DNA of 64,000 bases, taken from assembly GCF_020539485.1 (NCBI RefSeq), contig NZ_JACDXU010000002.1, positions 248,001 through 312,000 of the forward strand, read 5' to 3'. A model generated the notes under the pieces. It ran no database searches. It was not told the origin of the DNA and saw only the letters and a program-made list of their open reading frames with translations. Positions 35,712 through 46,933 of this stretch are shown piece by piece. This stretch comes from Fulverythrobacter ferritrahens. Its GTDB lineage: Bacteria > Pseudomonadota > Alphaproteobacteria > Sphingomonadales > Sphingomonadaceae. The position numbers were made by a program, and so were the translations under genes. How positions within the stretch are numbered: position 1 is the first letter of the stretch; each line of letters opens with the position of its first letter.

Positions 35712-36914
35712 ATGACCGGTGATCTGTTCAGCAAGTTCGACGACATCATTGCCCTGCGCCAGTCGTTGCTGGCAGGCGGCGGGGAAGATCCGTTCAGCCT
35801 GGTGATGGAGAAAGTGCTCTCCCCCACCCGTGCGATCTGCAACGGGCGGGACACGATCCTGCTGGGCACCTATAATTACATGGGCATGACTTTCGACCCG
35901 GACGTGATTCAGGCCGGCAAGGATGCACTGGACAATTACGGTGCAGGCACCACGGGCAGCCGCGTTCTGAACGGCACTTATCAGGGCCACAAGGAATGCG
36001 AGGAAGCGTTGAAGGAGTTCTATGGCATGGATCATGCCATGGTGTTCTCCACCGGTTACCAGGCCAATCTCGGGATCATCTCCACCGTGGCGGGCAAGGG
36101 CGATTACATCGTCCTCGATATCGATAGCCACGCATCGATCTGGGATGGCTGCGCGCTCGGCAATGCCGAGGTGGTGCCCTTCAAGCACAATGACATCGAT
36201 GCGATGGAAAAGCGGCTGAAACGCATTCCCGAAGGCGCGGGCAAGCTGGTGGTGCTGGAAGGCGTCTATTCCATGCTGGGCGACATTGCACCGCTGAAGG
36301 AAATGATCGCCGTTGCCAAGGCCAATGGCGCGATGGTGCTGGTGGACGAGGCCCATTCGATGGGCTTCATCGGCGAACACGGGCGCGGCGTAGCCGAAGC
36401 GCAGGGCGTGCTGGAAGACGTCGATTTCGTGATCGGCACTTTTTCCAAGAGCGTGGGCACGGTGGGCGGATTCTGCGTGTCCAACCACCCCAAGTTCGAG
36501 GTGCTGCGCCTCGTCTGCCGCCCCTATGTCTTCACCGCCAGCCTGCCGCCCAGCGTGGTGGCCACGGCGGCAACCAGCATCCGCAAGCTGATGCATGGCG
36601 GGGAAAAGCGCGCCCATCTTTGGGAAAATTCGCGCACGCTGCATGGCGGGCTAAAGCAGCTGGGCTTCCAGCTGGGCACCGATGCCCCGCAAAGCGCGAT
36701 CATCGCGGTGATCATGCCCGACCTGCAGAAGGGCGCCGCCATGTGGGAAGCGCTGCTGAAGGAAGGGCTCTACGTCAATCTCGCCCGTCCACCGGCAACC
36801 CCTGCCAACATGACCCTGCTACGCTGCTCGCTCTGCGCTGAACATTCGGCCGAACAGGTGCAGACGATTCTGGGCATGTTCGAACGCGCAGGCAAGGCCG
36901 TGGGGATTATCTGA
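35712..36914 (+). CDS. spt: serine palmitoyltransferase
   Basis: Catalyses PLP-dependent decarboxylative condensation of serine with a long acyl thioester to 3-ketosphinganine, the first step of sphingolipid synthesis. The 400 residues match soluble bacterial SPT. Visible residues include His140 (DSHAS, stacks on PLP), Asp212/His215 in VDEAHSMGF and the Schiff-base Lys246 in TFSKSVGT. The alpha-oxoamine synthase relatives KBL and AONS are the main alternatives, but the adjacent ACP favours SPT. I start at ATG 35712 with GGGAGAAG upstream; GTG 35703 is also in frame. Confidence 0.88.
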   Translation: MTGDLFSKFDDIIALRQSLLAGGGEDPFSLVMEKVLSPTRAICNGRDTILLGTYNYMGMTFDPDVIQAGKDALDNYGAGTTGSRVLNGTYQGHKECEEALKEFYGMDHAMVFSTGYQANLGIISTVAGKGDYIVLDIDSHASIWDGCALGNAEVVPFKHNDIDAMEKRLKRIPEGAGKLVVLEGVYSMLGDIAPLKEMIAVAKANGAMVLVDEAHSMGFIGEHGRGVAEAQGVLEDVDFVIGTFSKSVGTVGGFCVSNHPKFEVLRLVCRPYVFTASLPPSVVATAATSIRKLMHGGEKRAHLWENSRTLHGGLKQLGFQLGTDAPQSAIIAVIMPDLQKGAAMWEALLKEGLYVNLARPPATPANMTLLRCSLCAEHSAEQVQTILGMFERAGKAVGII

Positions 36915-36930
36915 CGCGGCCTATCGAGAT

Positions 36931-36954
36931 GGGTGCGCTTTTGAGAGCGCACCC
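36931..36954. terminator. hairpin between convergent spt and guaA
   Basis: Perfect 9-bp stem GGGTGCGCT (36931-36939) with AGCGCACCC (36946-36954), 6-nt loop. No U-tract on either strand, so it may serve both genes inefficiently or with Rho. Confidence 0.6.
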
Positions 36955-36961
36955 AATCCCA

Positions 36962-38536
36962 TCATTCCCACTCAATAGTGCCCGGCGGCTTCGACGTATA
37001 ATCGTAAACCACGCGGTTGATGCCGCGCACTTCATTGATGATGCGCGTGGCGACGCGGCTGAGGAAGGCCGCGTCATAGGGATAGATGTCGGCGGTCATC
37101 CCATCGGTGCTGGTCACGGCGCGTAGGGCGCAGACGCTGTCATAGGTGCGTCCGTCTCCCATCACGCCCACGGTCTTGACCGGCAGCAATACGGCGAAGG
37201 CCTGCCAGATCGCATCGTAGAGCCCGGCATTGCGGATCTCTTCCAGATAGATCGCATCGGCCCGGCGCAGAATGTCGCAGCGTTCCTTGGTCACTTCACC
37301 CGGAATGCGGATGGCAAGGCCTGGTCCCGGGAAGGGATGGCGGCCCACGAAGATTTCCGGCAGGCCCAGTTCCCGGCCCAGTGCGCGGACCTCGTCCTTG
37401 AACAATTCGCGCAGCGGTTCCACCAGCTTCATGTTCATGCGTTCGGGCAGGCCGCCGACATTGTGGTGGCTCTTGATCGTCACCGAAGGCCCCCCGGTGA
37501 AGGAAACGCTTTCGATCACGTCGGGATATAGCGTGCCCTGCGCAAGGAAGTCCGCCCCGCCGATCTTCTTGGCCTCCGCTTCGAACAGATCGATGAAGGC
37601 CTTGCCGATGAACTTGCGCTTGGCTTCCGGATCGGTGACGCCCGCCAGACCGCCCAGGAACATCTCTTCCGCATCCACATGGACCAGCGGGATGTTGTAA
37701 TGGTCGCGGAACAGGGTGACGACCTGCTCGGCTTCATTCATCCGCATGAGCCCGTGGTCGACGAAGACGCAGGTCAGCTGATCGCCGATCGCCTCGTGGA
37801 TCAGCACGGCGGCCACGGCGGAATCGACCCCGCCGGAAAGGCCGCAGATCACCCGGCCGCTGCCCACCTGGGCGCGGATTTCGTCGATCTTGGTCTTGCG
37901 GAACTCGGCCATGGTCCAGTCGCCCTTCAGGCCGCAGACATGGCGCACGAAATTGGCGATCAGCTTGGCACCGTCAGGCGTATGGACCACTTCGGGGTGG
38001 AATTGTGTGCCGTAATAGCGCCGCTCGTCATCCGCGATCAGCGCAAAGGGCGCGCCATCGCTGGTGGCGACGATGCGGAAGCCGGGGGCGAATTTCGTCA
38101 CCTTGTCCCCATGGCTCATCCACACTTGATGCCGGTCGCCCACTTGCCACAAGCCGTCGAACAGCACGCAGGGCTCGGTCACCGTCAGGAAGGCGCGGCC
38201 GAATTCACCGCCTTCTCCTGTTTCGTGGCCGGGCCGGACTTCGCCGCCCAGCTGGTGGCTCATCACCTGCTGGCCATAGCAGATGCCCAGAATCGGCAGT
38301 CCGCTGTCAAACAGCACCTGCGGCGCGCGCGGGCTATCCTCGTCACAGACCGAGGCGGGCGATCCCGAAAGGATGATCCCCTTGGGCTTGAGGCGATGGA
38401 AGGCCTCTTCCGCCATCGAGAACGGTGCGATTTCGGAATAGACCCCGGCTTCGCGCACGCGGCGGGCGATGAGCTGGGTCACCTGGCTGCCGAAGTCGAC
38501 AATCAGGATGGAGTCGGGAAGGTGTGCTGGTTCCAT
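36962..38536 (-). CDS. guaA: GMP synthase (glutamine-hydrolysing)
   Basis: Amidates XMP to GMP in purine synthesis. The N-terminal class I glutamine amidotransferase has GICYGQQVM with nucleophile Cys86 and HPEVVHT; the ATP-pyrophosphatase domain has [14 protein letters not shown]; the C-terminal dimerisation domain ends [14 protein letters not shown], as in the family. The length of 524 is normal. It is convergent with spt. Confidence 0.98.
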   Translation of the reverse strand: MEPAHLPDSILIVDFGSQVTQLIARRVREAGVYSEIAPFSMAEEAFHRLKPKGIILSGSPASVCDEDSPRAPQVLFDSGLPILGICYGQQVMSHQLGGEVRPGHETGEGGEFGRAFLTVTEPCVLFDGLWQVGDRHQVWMSHGDKVTKFAPGFRIVATSDGAPFALIADDERRYYGTQFHPEVVHTPDGAKLIANFVRHVCGLKGDWTMAEFRKTKIDEIRAQVGSGRVICGLSGGVDSAVAAVLIHEAIGDQLTCVFVDHGLMRMNEAEQVVTLFRDHYNIPLVHVDAEEMFLGGLAGVTDPEAKRKFIGKAFIDLFEAEAKKIGGADFLAQGTLYPDVIESVSFTGGPSVTIKSHHNVGGLPERMNMKLVEPLRELFKDEVRALGRELGLPEIFVGRHPFPGPGLAIRIPGEVTKERCDILRRADAIYLEEIRNAGLYDAIWQAFAVLLPVKTVGVMGDGRTYDSVCALRAVTSTDGMTADIYPYDAAFLSRVATRIINEVRGINRVVYDYTSKPPGTIEWE

Positions 38537-38670
38537 CCCGGCGCGTTAGTATCAAGCACGCCGCGCTGTCCAGCCATCGCGCGCGTGCATCCCCGCGCGA
38601 AGAACCGCGAGCTGGGGCAGAGAGGCACATGACAGGGGTTTCCAATCCGGCAACAAATGATGAAAATTAT

Positions 38671-38703
38671 GCAACGGAACTGTCATATTTCGCACTTGCA
38701 ACA
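38671..38703 (+). promoter_or_regulatory. shared two-part upstream motif, copy 1
   Basis: GCAAC at 38671-38675, 11 nt, then ATTTCGCACTTGCAACA at 38687-38703. The second block begins 110 nt before ATG 38797. It is one of four copies with identical internal spacing; promoter or operator role is inferred. Confidence 0.7.
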
Positions 38704-38796
38704 TTTCTTCATCGCGACCATCTCCGCCCCCGGAAGCTGAGAGGGCACAAAGCCTTCCGGCTAACCCAAAGAAAACACAAACGACAGGTGGACACT

Positions 38797-38880
38797 ATGC
38801 GCATCCTCGCAACCCATGTCCTTCCGCTGCTTGCTGCGGTTTCGACCAGCGGCCTGCTGCTGAGCGCTGCGATCATCTGA
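38797..38880 (+). CDS. 27-residue hydrophobic peptide (small gene, unit 1)
   Basis: ATG 38797 to TGA 38878-38880 encodes 27 residues that are nearly all hydrophobic or small, beginning MRILATHVLPLL and ending LLLSAAII. It could be a single-pass membrane peptide or a leader-like peptide. An AGGTGG lies 5-6 nt upstream. Support for reality is contextual: it sits behind copy 1 of the shared motif at the same distance as the other three units, and a GC hairpin follows the stop by 28 nt. No family recognised. Confidence 0.55.
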   Translation: MRILATHVLPLLAAVSTSGLLLSAAII

Positions 38881-38908
38881 TCACGCTCTAATTGGACCCC
38901 CAAGGCAA

Positions 38909-38934
38909 GCCGCCCCCACCCTATAGGGGGCGGC
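38909..38934 (+). terminator. hairpin after small gene unit 1
   Basis: GCCGCCCCC (38909-38917) pairs perfectly with GGGGGCGGC (38926-38934) around an 8-nt loop. No U-tract follows. Confidence 0.55.
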
Positions 38935-38989
38935 CCCAAAGGGCGGTAATTCCCATTACATTTCGATGACCGATGGCGTTGACTTTCAT

Positions 38990-39021
38990 GCAACGTCCCT
39001 CGCAAATTTCGCATTTGCACA
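38990..39021 (+). promoter_or_regulatory. shared two-part upstream motif, copy 2
   Basis: GCAAC at 38990-38994, 11 nt, then ATTTCGCATTTGCACA at 39006-39021, 117 nt before ATG 39123. TGCACA at its 3' end pairs with TGTGCA a few bases downstream, a possible short hairpin. Confidence 0.7.
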
Positions 39022-39122
39022 GTTTGCTTGTGCAGTGCACCATAAGGCCTGTAGAACGATAGAACGACAAGTACAGGATGACCAAGGAAGGCGGCCTGGA
39101 CCACCTTAACGGAGAATTCGAA

Positions 39123-39416
39123 ATGCGTAGCCTTGTCGTAACCGCCTTTGCCGCCATGTGCCTCTCGGGCGCTTTCGCCGCCCCCGCCGCGGCTGAAGAA
39201 GTGACCGTTTCCGTGTCGCACGGCGATCTGGATCTCACCACCGAAGCTGGCCGCAAGGCCCTCGAAACCCGCGTTGCCGCTGCGATCAAGGTCGCGTGCG
39301 TCAAGCCCGACAGCCGCGATCTCAAGACGATGCAGTCCTGGGAAAGCTGCAAGTCCGCAGCCAAGTCCGGCGCTGAAGAGCAGCTGGCCAAGAGTTTCGC
39401 GTTCGCAAGCATCTAA
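39123..39416 (+). CDS. UrcA-family-like small secreted protein (unit 2)
   Basis: A 97-residue protein with a clear signal peptide (MRSLVVTAFAAM..., ending APAAAEE) and a mature part with the UrcA-like pattern: VTVSVSHGDLDLTTEAGRKA, a central Ala-Cys (KVAC) and a second Cys (ESCKSAA), likely one disulfide. Function of the family is not known. ATG 39123 has GGAG 8 nt upstream; an in-frame start at 39078 would disrupt the signal peptide. It lies behind motif copy 2 and before a strong terminator. Confidence 0.83.
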   Translation: MRSLVVTAFAAMCLSGAFAAPAAAEEVTVSVSHGDLDLTTEAGRKALETRVAAAIKVACVKPDSRDLKTMQSWESCKSAAKSGAEEQLAKSFAFASI

Positions 39417-39439
39417 GCCGCGGCCGCCCTTTATTTCGA

Positions 39440-39472
39440 ATGCCGTCCTCGCTCAGCGGGGGCGGCATTTTT
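39440..39472 (+). terminator. rho-independent terminator of unit 2
   Basis: ATGCCG... pairs with ...CGGCAT across a GC-rich stem (39440-39467), followed by TTTTT at 39468-39472 and GTT. Confidence 0.8.
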
Positions 39473-39507
39473 GTTATGAGGCGGCGCTTGCCGTGGTTGC
39501 GTTCGAC

Positions 39508-39540
39508 GCAACAGGCGTCGCGATTTTCGCACTTGCAGCA
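39508..39540 (+). promoter_or_regulatory. shared two-part upstream motif, copy 3
   Basis: GCAAC at 39508-39512, 11 nt, then TTTTCGCACTTGCAGCA at 39524-39540. The second block begins 123 nt before ATG 39647. Confidence 0.7.
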
Positions 39541-39588
39541 TCGGCGGTGGGTCACCATATGCGCCCTCAGCAAACAGTTACACAGTTT

Positions 39589-39624
39589 CGCGGGCAGCTC
39601 CTCTCCCCCCCTTAGCTGCCCGCG
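39589..39624 (+). other. C-rich-loop hairpin in the leader of unit 3
   Basis: Perfect 11-bp stem CGCGGGCAGCT (39589-39599) with AGCTGCCCGCG (39614-39624); the 14-nt loop is almost only C and T. It ends 10 nt before the AAGGAG ribosome site of the 27-residue gene. CTCCT at 39598-39602 is complementary to AGGAG. Confidence 0.75.
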
Positions 39625-39646
39625 ATCCCATCCAAGGAGTCCAGTC

Positions 39647-39730
39647 ATGACCGCTTTTGCAAAGCGCGTTGTCGAACTCTATGTTCGTGGTGCCGCACGG
39701 TACCCGATGCCGTTCATCTGGACGCTCTGA
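39647..39730 (+). CDS. 27-residue peptide (small gene, unit 3)
   Basis: ATG 39647 to TGA 39728-39730. It has an excellent ribosome site (AAGGAG at 39634-39639, spacing 7) and a strong terminator 32 nt after the stop, so translation is likely. The peptide starts MTAFAKRVVELYVRG and ends PMPFIWTL: an amphipathic basic helix followed by a hydrophobic aromatic tail. It is exactly as long as the peptide of unit 1 but not similar in sequence. The N-terminal basic/hydrophobic pattern recalls very short DUF1127-type proteins, without the diagnostic residues. No function assigned. Confidence 0.65.
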   Translation: MTAFAKRVVELYVRGAARYPMPFIWTL

Positions 39731-39762
39731 GCTTCCACGAACGCATACGTACCGGCAACAGG

Positions 39763-39792
39763 CAGCCGCCCCTCGGGGCGGCTGTTTTCGTT
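39763..39792 (+). terminator. rho-independent terminator of unit 3
   Basis: CAGCCGCCCC (39763-39772) pairs with GGGGCGGCTG (39775-39784) and is followed by TTTTCGTTT. Confidence 0.85.
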
Positions 39793-39825
39793 TCCGGAAA
39801 CAGCCTGCCAGCTGTTGCCTCACAC

Positions 39826-39857
39826 GCAACAAGCGGCGAAATTTTTGCATTTGCACA
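39826..39857 (+). promoter_or_regulatory. shared two-part upstream motif, copy 4
   Basis: GCAAC at 39826-39830, 11 nt, then TTTTTGCATTTGCACA at 39842-39857, 126 nt before ATG 39968. A 13-nt odd palindrome GCTGCATTGCAGC follows at about 39865. Confidence 0.7.
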
Positions 39858-39967
39858 ATTTTCCGCTGCATTGCAGCATGACTTTGACAAACACAGCCTG
39901 CTCCTGGCGGAAAACCACAAGAGGGTCGCCAGGCCCGCACTGGCCGAACCTCGAAAAGGAATGTGCA

Positions 39968-42938
<2,971 letters not shown>

Positions 42939-42960
42939 AGGTCCGGACGAATTGAATCCC

Positions 42961-42992
42961 GGCGCGGCTTGGCCCATAGGCCCGGCCGCGCC
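42961..42992 (+). terminator. hairpin after gyrB
   Basis: GGCGCGGC (42961-42968) pairs with GCCGCGCC (42985-42992), with an internal GGCC/GGCC extension. No U-tract. Confidence 0.5.
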
Positions 42993-43027
42993 ATGATGCT
43001 GTCATGCTTTCCGGCAAGGATTCGCGC

Positions 43028-44815
43028 ATGAAGTGTCTCTCTCCCCGCGCCCTTTTCGCCCCGGCAATCCTCGCCTTTACTCTCTCGGGCTGTGCCGCGA
43101 GCTACGATCACGGCGTCTTCACGCTACGCCAGAAGACGCCCGAGGCGCCGCCGGTCGGGACCGTCACCGTGGGGATTGTGGCGATCAACGATTTCCATGG
43201 CGCGCTTGAGCCGCCCAACCAGTCTGTCGTGGTGGGAGACGGCAAGGGCGGCGTCACGATGGTTCCCGCCGGCGGTGCAGCGTGGCTGGCTTCGGCGGTG
43301 GATTCCATCCGGGCGAAATATCCCAACAATGCCGTGGTTTCGGCAGGCGACCTGATCAGCGCTTCGCAGCTCGCCTCCTCGCTGTTCCTCGACGAGCCGG
43401 CCATCGGCGTGATGAACCGCATCGGGCTGGACTTCAACGCCGTGGGCAATCACGAATTCGACAGCGGAGAGCAGGAATTGCTGCGCAAGCAGACGGGCGG
43501 TTGCGCCAAATTCACCACTCGCGAACCGTGTCAGGTGGAACAATTCCAAGGTGCGACATTCCGCTTCCTGTCTGCCAGCACTTTTACGAAGGATGGCGCG
43601 ACGCTGTTCCCAGCCACCGGCATCAAGAGCTTCGGCAGCGGCAAGGCGAAGGTCAGCGTGGGCTTCATCGGGCTGACGCTGAAGGATACGCCCAGCCTCG
43701 TCTCGCCCGATGGCGTGGCCGGGCTCACTTTCGGGGACGAAGCACAGGCGATCAATACCGCGATCCCGAAGCTGAAGAGCGAAGGGGCGGATGCCATCGT
43801 GGTGCTGATCCATCAGGGCGGGCGGACCAATGGCAAGCCCGATCCCAATGGCTGCGAGGCGCTTTCGGGCGAGATTCTGCCGATTCTGACCCGGCTCGAT
43901 GCGCGCGTGGATGTGGTCGTATCGGGCCACACCCATTGGTCCTATGTCTGTGACTACGGCACGGTGGACCCGTCCCGACCCTTCCTGCTGACCAGTGCGG
44001 GCGTGTTCGGCGAACTGGTGACCGATATTGCGCTGGAGATCGATCCCGCCGCTCGCCGCGTGGTGCGCAAGCAGGCGCATAATGTGATCGTGCAATCACG
44101 CCCCTATGTCTCTCCGCGCGGCGAGATGCCCAATTCGCCGCTGTTCGAGCAGTTCCAGCCCCGCCCCGACATCGCAGGCTATGTGAAGCTTTATACTGAT
44201 CGGGCGGCGGAATATGCGCTGCGGTCCGTGGGCGCGATTGCCGGGCCGGCGATCAAGGGCGATGGCGCGGATGGCGGCACCGCGGCCAATCTCATCGCCG
44301 ATGCGCAGCTGGCCGCGAGCCGCAAGGCAGGGGCTCAGATCGCCTTCATGAACCCCTTCGGAGTACGCGCGACGCTCAATCCGGGCCCCGGCGGCGTGCT
44401 GACTTTCGGCGATCTCTACAAGACCCAGCCCTTCACCAATACGTTGGTCACCCAGACCATGACCGGGGCGGAAATCAAGGCCGTGCTGGAACAGGGATTT
44501 GACGATAATGCCCCCGAGCAGCATCTCGCCCCCTCGGCAGGCTTTACTTACTGGTATGACAGGAGCCGTACCGTCGGCGACCGGATCGTGCGGATCGAGC
44601 TGGACGGCAAACCGCTGGACATGGCCGCAAATTACCGCGTCACCACCAACAGCTTCCTGGCGGGAGGCGGCGACAGCTTCACCCTTCTGGCTGCCCAGCG
44701 GGAGGCGACTGTCGGCATGAGCGACATCGATGCGCTGGAATTGTGGGTGAAGGGAGATGCGCCGCGCGCGGTGCCGCAGGAACAGCGCGAAGTGGATGCG
44801 CTGGCGGGCAAATAA
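43028..44815 (+). CDS. 5'-nucleotidase/metallophosphatase lipoprotein
   Basis: A 595-residue bifunctional UDP-sugar hydrolase/5'-nucleotidase type enzyme. Lipobox LSGC predicts membrane anchoring on the periplasmic side. The metallophosphatase domain has AINDFHGALEPP, SAGDLIS, GNHEFDSGE, HQGG and SGHTHW; the C-terminal nucleotidase domain has NPFGVRATL and FTYWYDRSRTVGDR. It dephosphorylates extracellular nucleotides for uptake. ATG 43028 has AAGGA 8 nt upstream; ATG 43004 has none. Confidence 0.9.
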   Translation: MKCLSPRALFAPAILAFTLSGCAASYDHGVFTLRQKTPEAPPVGTVTVGIVAINDFHGALEPPNQSVVVGDGKGGVTMVPAGGAAWLASAVDSIRAKYPNNAVVSAGDLISASQLASSLFLDEPAIGVMNRIGLDFNAVGNHEFDSGEQELLRKQTGGCAKFTTREPCQVEQFQGATFRFLSASTFTKDGATLFPATGIKSFGSGKAKVSVGFIGLTLKDTPSLVSPDGVAGLTFGDEAQAINTAIPKLKSEGADAIVVLIHQGGRTNGKPDPNGCEALSGEILPILTRLDARVDVVVSGHTHWSYVCDYGTVDPSRPFLLTSAGVFGELVTDIALEIDPAARRVVRKQAHNVIVQSRPYVSPRGEMPNSPLFEQFQPRPDIAGYVKLYTDRAAEYALRSVGAIAGPAIKGDGADGGTAANLIADAQLAASRKAGAQIAFMNPFGVRATLNPGPGGVLTFGDLYKTQPFTNTLVTQTMTGAEIKAVLEQGFDDNAPEQHLAPSAGFTYWYDRSRTVGDRIVRIELDGKPLDMAANYRVTTNSFLAGGGDSFTLLAAQREATVGMSDIDALELWVKGDAPRAVPQEQREVDALAGK

Positions 44816-44844
44816 TCCTCCCCGAGGCAATCCCCGGGGAGGAT
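44815..44844. terminator. shared hairpin between 5'-nucleotidase and esterase genes
   Basis: ATCCTCCCC (44815-44823) and GGGGAGGAT (44836-44844) form a perfect 9-bp stem in the 36-bp convergent gap. Confidence 0.6.
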
Positions 44845-44851
44845 CGGGAAC

Positions 44852-45895
44852 TTACTTCCGGTCGAGATGCTTCGCCATGAAGGGCAGCACCACTTCGTCG
44901 AAGCGCTGGGCGATGCGGTTGACGTGGTCGCCATCATAGACGGCCCACTGGTTCGCGATACCGAAGCGGTCGAGCTCCTCGTGGATCATCGTATCGTCAT
45001 GCAGCAGGCCGTCCTTGTCGCCCGCATCCGATCCGATGGCGCGGAAGCTCTTGAGCGCGGGAACGTGGGAAGCAACCATGGCATAGGGCGAATTGGCCGC
45101 CCACTTGGCGATCACCAGCTGGTCCACCTTGCCGTCCTTATAGGGAAAATCCGCGAAATAGGGCGGGTTCTGCGGGTTAGGCGACCATGCGACGATGGAG
45201 GAAAGCCCGGCGCGCGTGCCGAAATCGGCCTTCACACCCTGCTCGATCGGCAGGCTGGAGAGCTTCTTCGCGCTTTCTTCCGTTTCGGTGCGCGGGCTGA
45301 TGCAGCAGGCGTTCTGCGCATAGATCGCGTTGAAGGTTTGCGGATAGGTCATGCCGATCACCCAGGTGCCGTAACCGCCCATGGAATGGCCGGCGAGGCC
45401 GCGCCCTTCGCGCTTGGCGATGGTGCGGTAATGGCTGTCGACATAGGCAACCAGATCCTTGGCCACGAAGGCGCGGAAATCGCCCGTCGTCACCGAGCTG
45501 GAATACATGCTGCCGCCCAGCTTGGTGAGCGTATCGGGCACCACCACGATGAATTCCTCGCCGCGCTTGGCCGAGTTGTTCACCGCATCGGGCACCTTCA
45601 TGAAGTTGTAGAAATTGCGCCCGTCAATCGCGAAGCCGTGGAGGTAATAGACCACGCGGTAACGCTTCTTCTTGTCCTTGCCGTAGCTGGGGGGAAGCAC
45701 CACCAGCGCCTCGCGCTCGGTGGAATTGCCTTCCAGATTGCCTTCCAGCGATGGGCTGTGAACCTTGATCGTTTCCACGGTGATCCCGGCGGGTACCGGG
45801 GCGGGCGGGGCGGTGATGTTCTGCGCCATGGCAGGCGTGGCAGCCAGCACGGCGAATGTCGCCGCCAGAGCCGCGAGTTTCCTCAGCATTTCCAA
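44852..45895 (-). CDS. secreted esterase, esterase D/feruloyl-esterase-like (tandem copy 1)
   Basis: A 347-residue alpha/beta hydrolase of the putative-esterase (PF00756) type with a signal peptide ending PAMAQ. Nucleophile elbow GHSMGGYGTW, candidate acid in GDKDGLLHD and His in YDGDHVNRI. Members hydrolyse esters such as S-formylglutathione, feruloyl or trehalose esters, and the export signal favours a periplasmic polymer- or xenobiotic-ester substrate. It is the last of three homologous genes in a row (17 bp after the second). Confidence 0.85.
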   Translation of the reverse strand: MEMLRKLAALAATFAVLAATPAMAQNITAPPAPVPAGITVETIKVHSPSLEGNLEGNSTEREALVVLPPSYGKDKKKRYRVVYYLHGFAIDGRNFYNFMKVPDAVNNSAKRGEEFIVVVPDTLTKLGGSMYSSSVTTGDFRAFVAKDLVAYVDSHYRTIAKREGRGLAGHSMGGYGTWVIGMTYPQTFNAIYAQNACCISPRTETEESAKKLSSLPIEQGVKADFGTRAGLSSIVAWSPNPQNPPYFADFPYKDGKVDQLVIAKWAANSPYAMVASHVPALKSFRAIGSDAGDKDGLLHDDTMIHEELDRFGIANQWAVYDGDHVNRIAQRFDEVVLPFMAKHLDRK

Positions 45896-45912
45896 GAATC
45901 CTTCCCTGTTAT

Positions 45913-46929
45913 CTAGCGGCCCAGATGCGCGGCGAAGAAGGGCAGCACATTGCTGCGCAGCCGGTCCTTCACCTTGTCCCCATGGCCGCCATCATAGATC
46001 TCCAGCCTGTGAACGATGCCGAAGCGGGTCAGTTCCGAGGACATGGTGCGGCTATCCGCGGCCAGCCCGTCCTTATCCCCCACATCCAGCATGATTGCGT
46101 CATACTGCTTCAGCTCGCGAATATGCTGCGGCAGCATTCCCATCAGCGAATTGGCCGCCATGCGCGCCTGCACCACCGGGTCGATCGTGCCATCGGGCCG
46201 CAAGCCGGCATTGATGAAATTGGGCGGACGCTGCGGGTCGGGCGACCATGCGGCCAGCTGGGCCAGATCGCCCTGAGCGCCGCCGATGGGGGCGGACAGG
46301 TCCACTGTGCCGTCGTCTGCCTGCGCCCGTTCGGCCATTTCCCGGGTGATGAGTTTCACTGAGCCGCCGCCCGCGCTCATGACATAAAGGCTGGAGAACA
46401 CCTCCGGATGCTTCATCCCCACGCGCATCGCGCCATAGCCGCCCATGGAATGACCGGCGAGGCCCCGGCTCTCCCGCCGGGCGAGCGTGCGGTAATGCGC
46501 GTCCACCCAGGCCACCAGATCATGCGCTATGAAATCTTCATAATTCCCGGTGGTGGGCGAGTTGGAATAGAAGGAGCCGCGATGTTTGGAGAACCCGTCC
46601 GGCATCACGAAGATCACGTCGTTCCCCGCTGCACCAGCGCCGGTCAGCGCGCCTTCGAGATCGAACAGTTCGGCATAGGCCTTGGGCTCCACGAAATAGC
46701 CATGGAGGAAATAGACCACGGGATAGCGTTTTTCGGGATGCTGGTCGTAACCGGGCGGGGTCACGACATAGACGGTGCGATCCGCCGGATTGCCTTCAAG
46801 ATTGCCCGCGATGGCGGGGCTGTGGACCTTCACCAGATCCACCCGCGCCTTTTCCTGCGCGGCGGCGGGGTGGATCTGGGCGAAGGCGGCGAAAGCGAGC
46901 GCCGCAAGAGCGGCAAGATGCCGGGTCAC
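45913..46929 (-). CDS. secreted esterase, esterase D-like (tandem copy 2)
   Basis: A 338-residue paralogue with signal peptide ending HPAAAQ. GHSMGGYGAMRVG, DVGDKDGLAADS and YDGGHGDKV supply the catalytic triad. GTG 46929 is chosen because it begins a normal signal peptide and lies 4 bp after the upstream stop; the longer frame to 47046 runs inside the neighbour. It lacks the paired cysteines CCIS/CCLS seen in the other two copies (here SAGGGS). Confidence 0.82.
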   Translation of the reverse strand: MTRHLAALAALAFAAFAQIHPAAAQEKARVDLVKVHSPAIAGNLEGNPADRTVYVVTPPGYDQHPEKRYPVVYFLHGYFVEPKAYAELFDLEGALTGAGAAGNDVIFVMPDGFSKHRGSFYSNSPTTGNYEDFIAHDLVAWVDAHYRTLARRESRGLAGHSMGGYGAMRVGMKHPEVFSSLYVMSAGGGSVKLITREMAERAQADDGTVDLSAPIGGAQGDLAQLAAWSPDPQRPPNFINAGLRPDGTIDPVVQARMAANSLMGMLPQHIRELKQYDAIMLDVGDKDGLAADSRTMSSELTRFGIVHRLEIYDGGHGDKVKDRLRSNVLPFFAAHLGR

Positions 46930-46933
46930 GCGC

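Noticed and set aside
39647-39730. 27-residue peptide as a DUF1127 protein
   Set aside because: It is shorter than that family and lacks its conserved Arg/Leu pattern.
38671-39857. Shared motif as a sigma54 promoter (contains TTGCA)
   Set aside because: The GG dinucleotide and GG-N10-GC spacing required for sigma54 are absent in all four copies.
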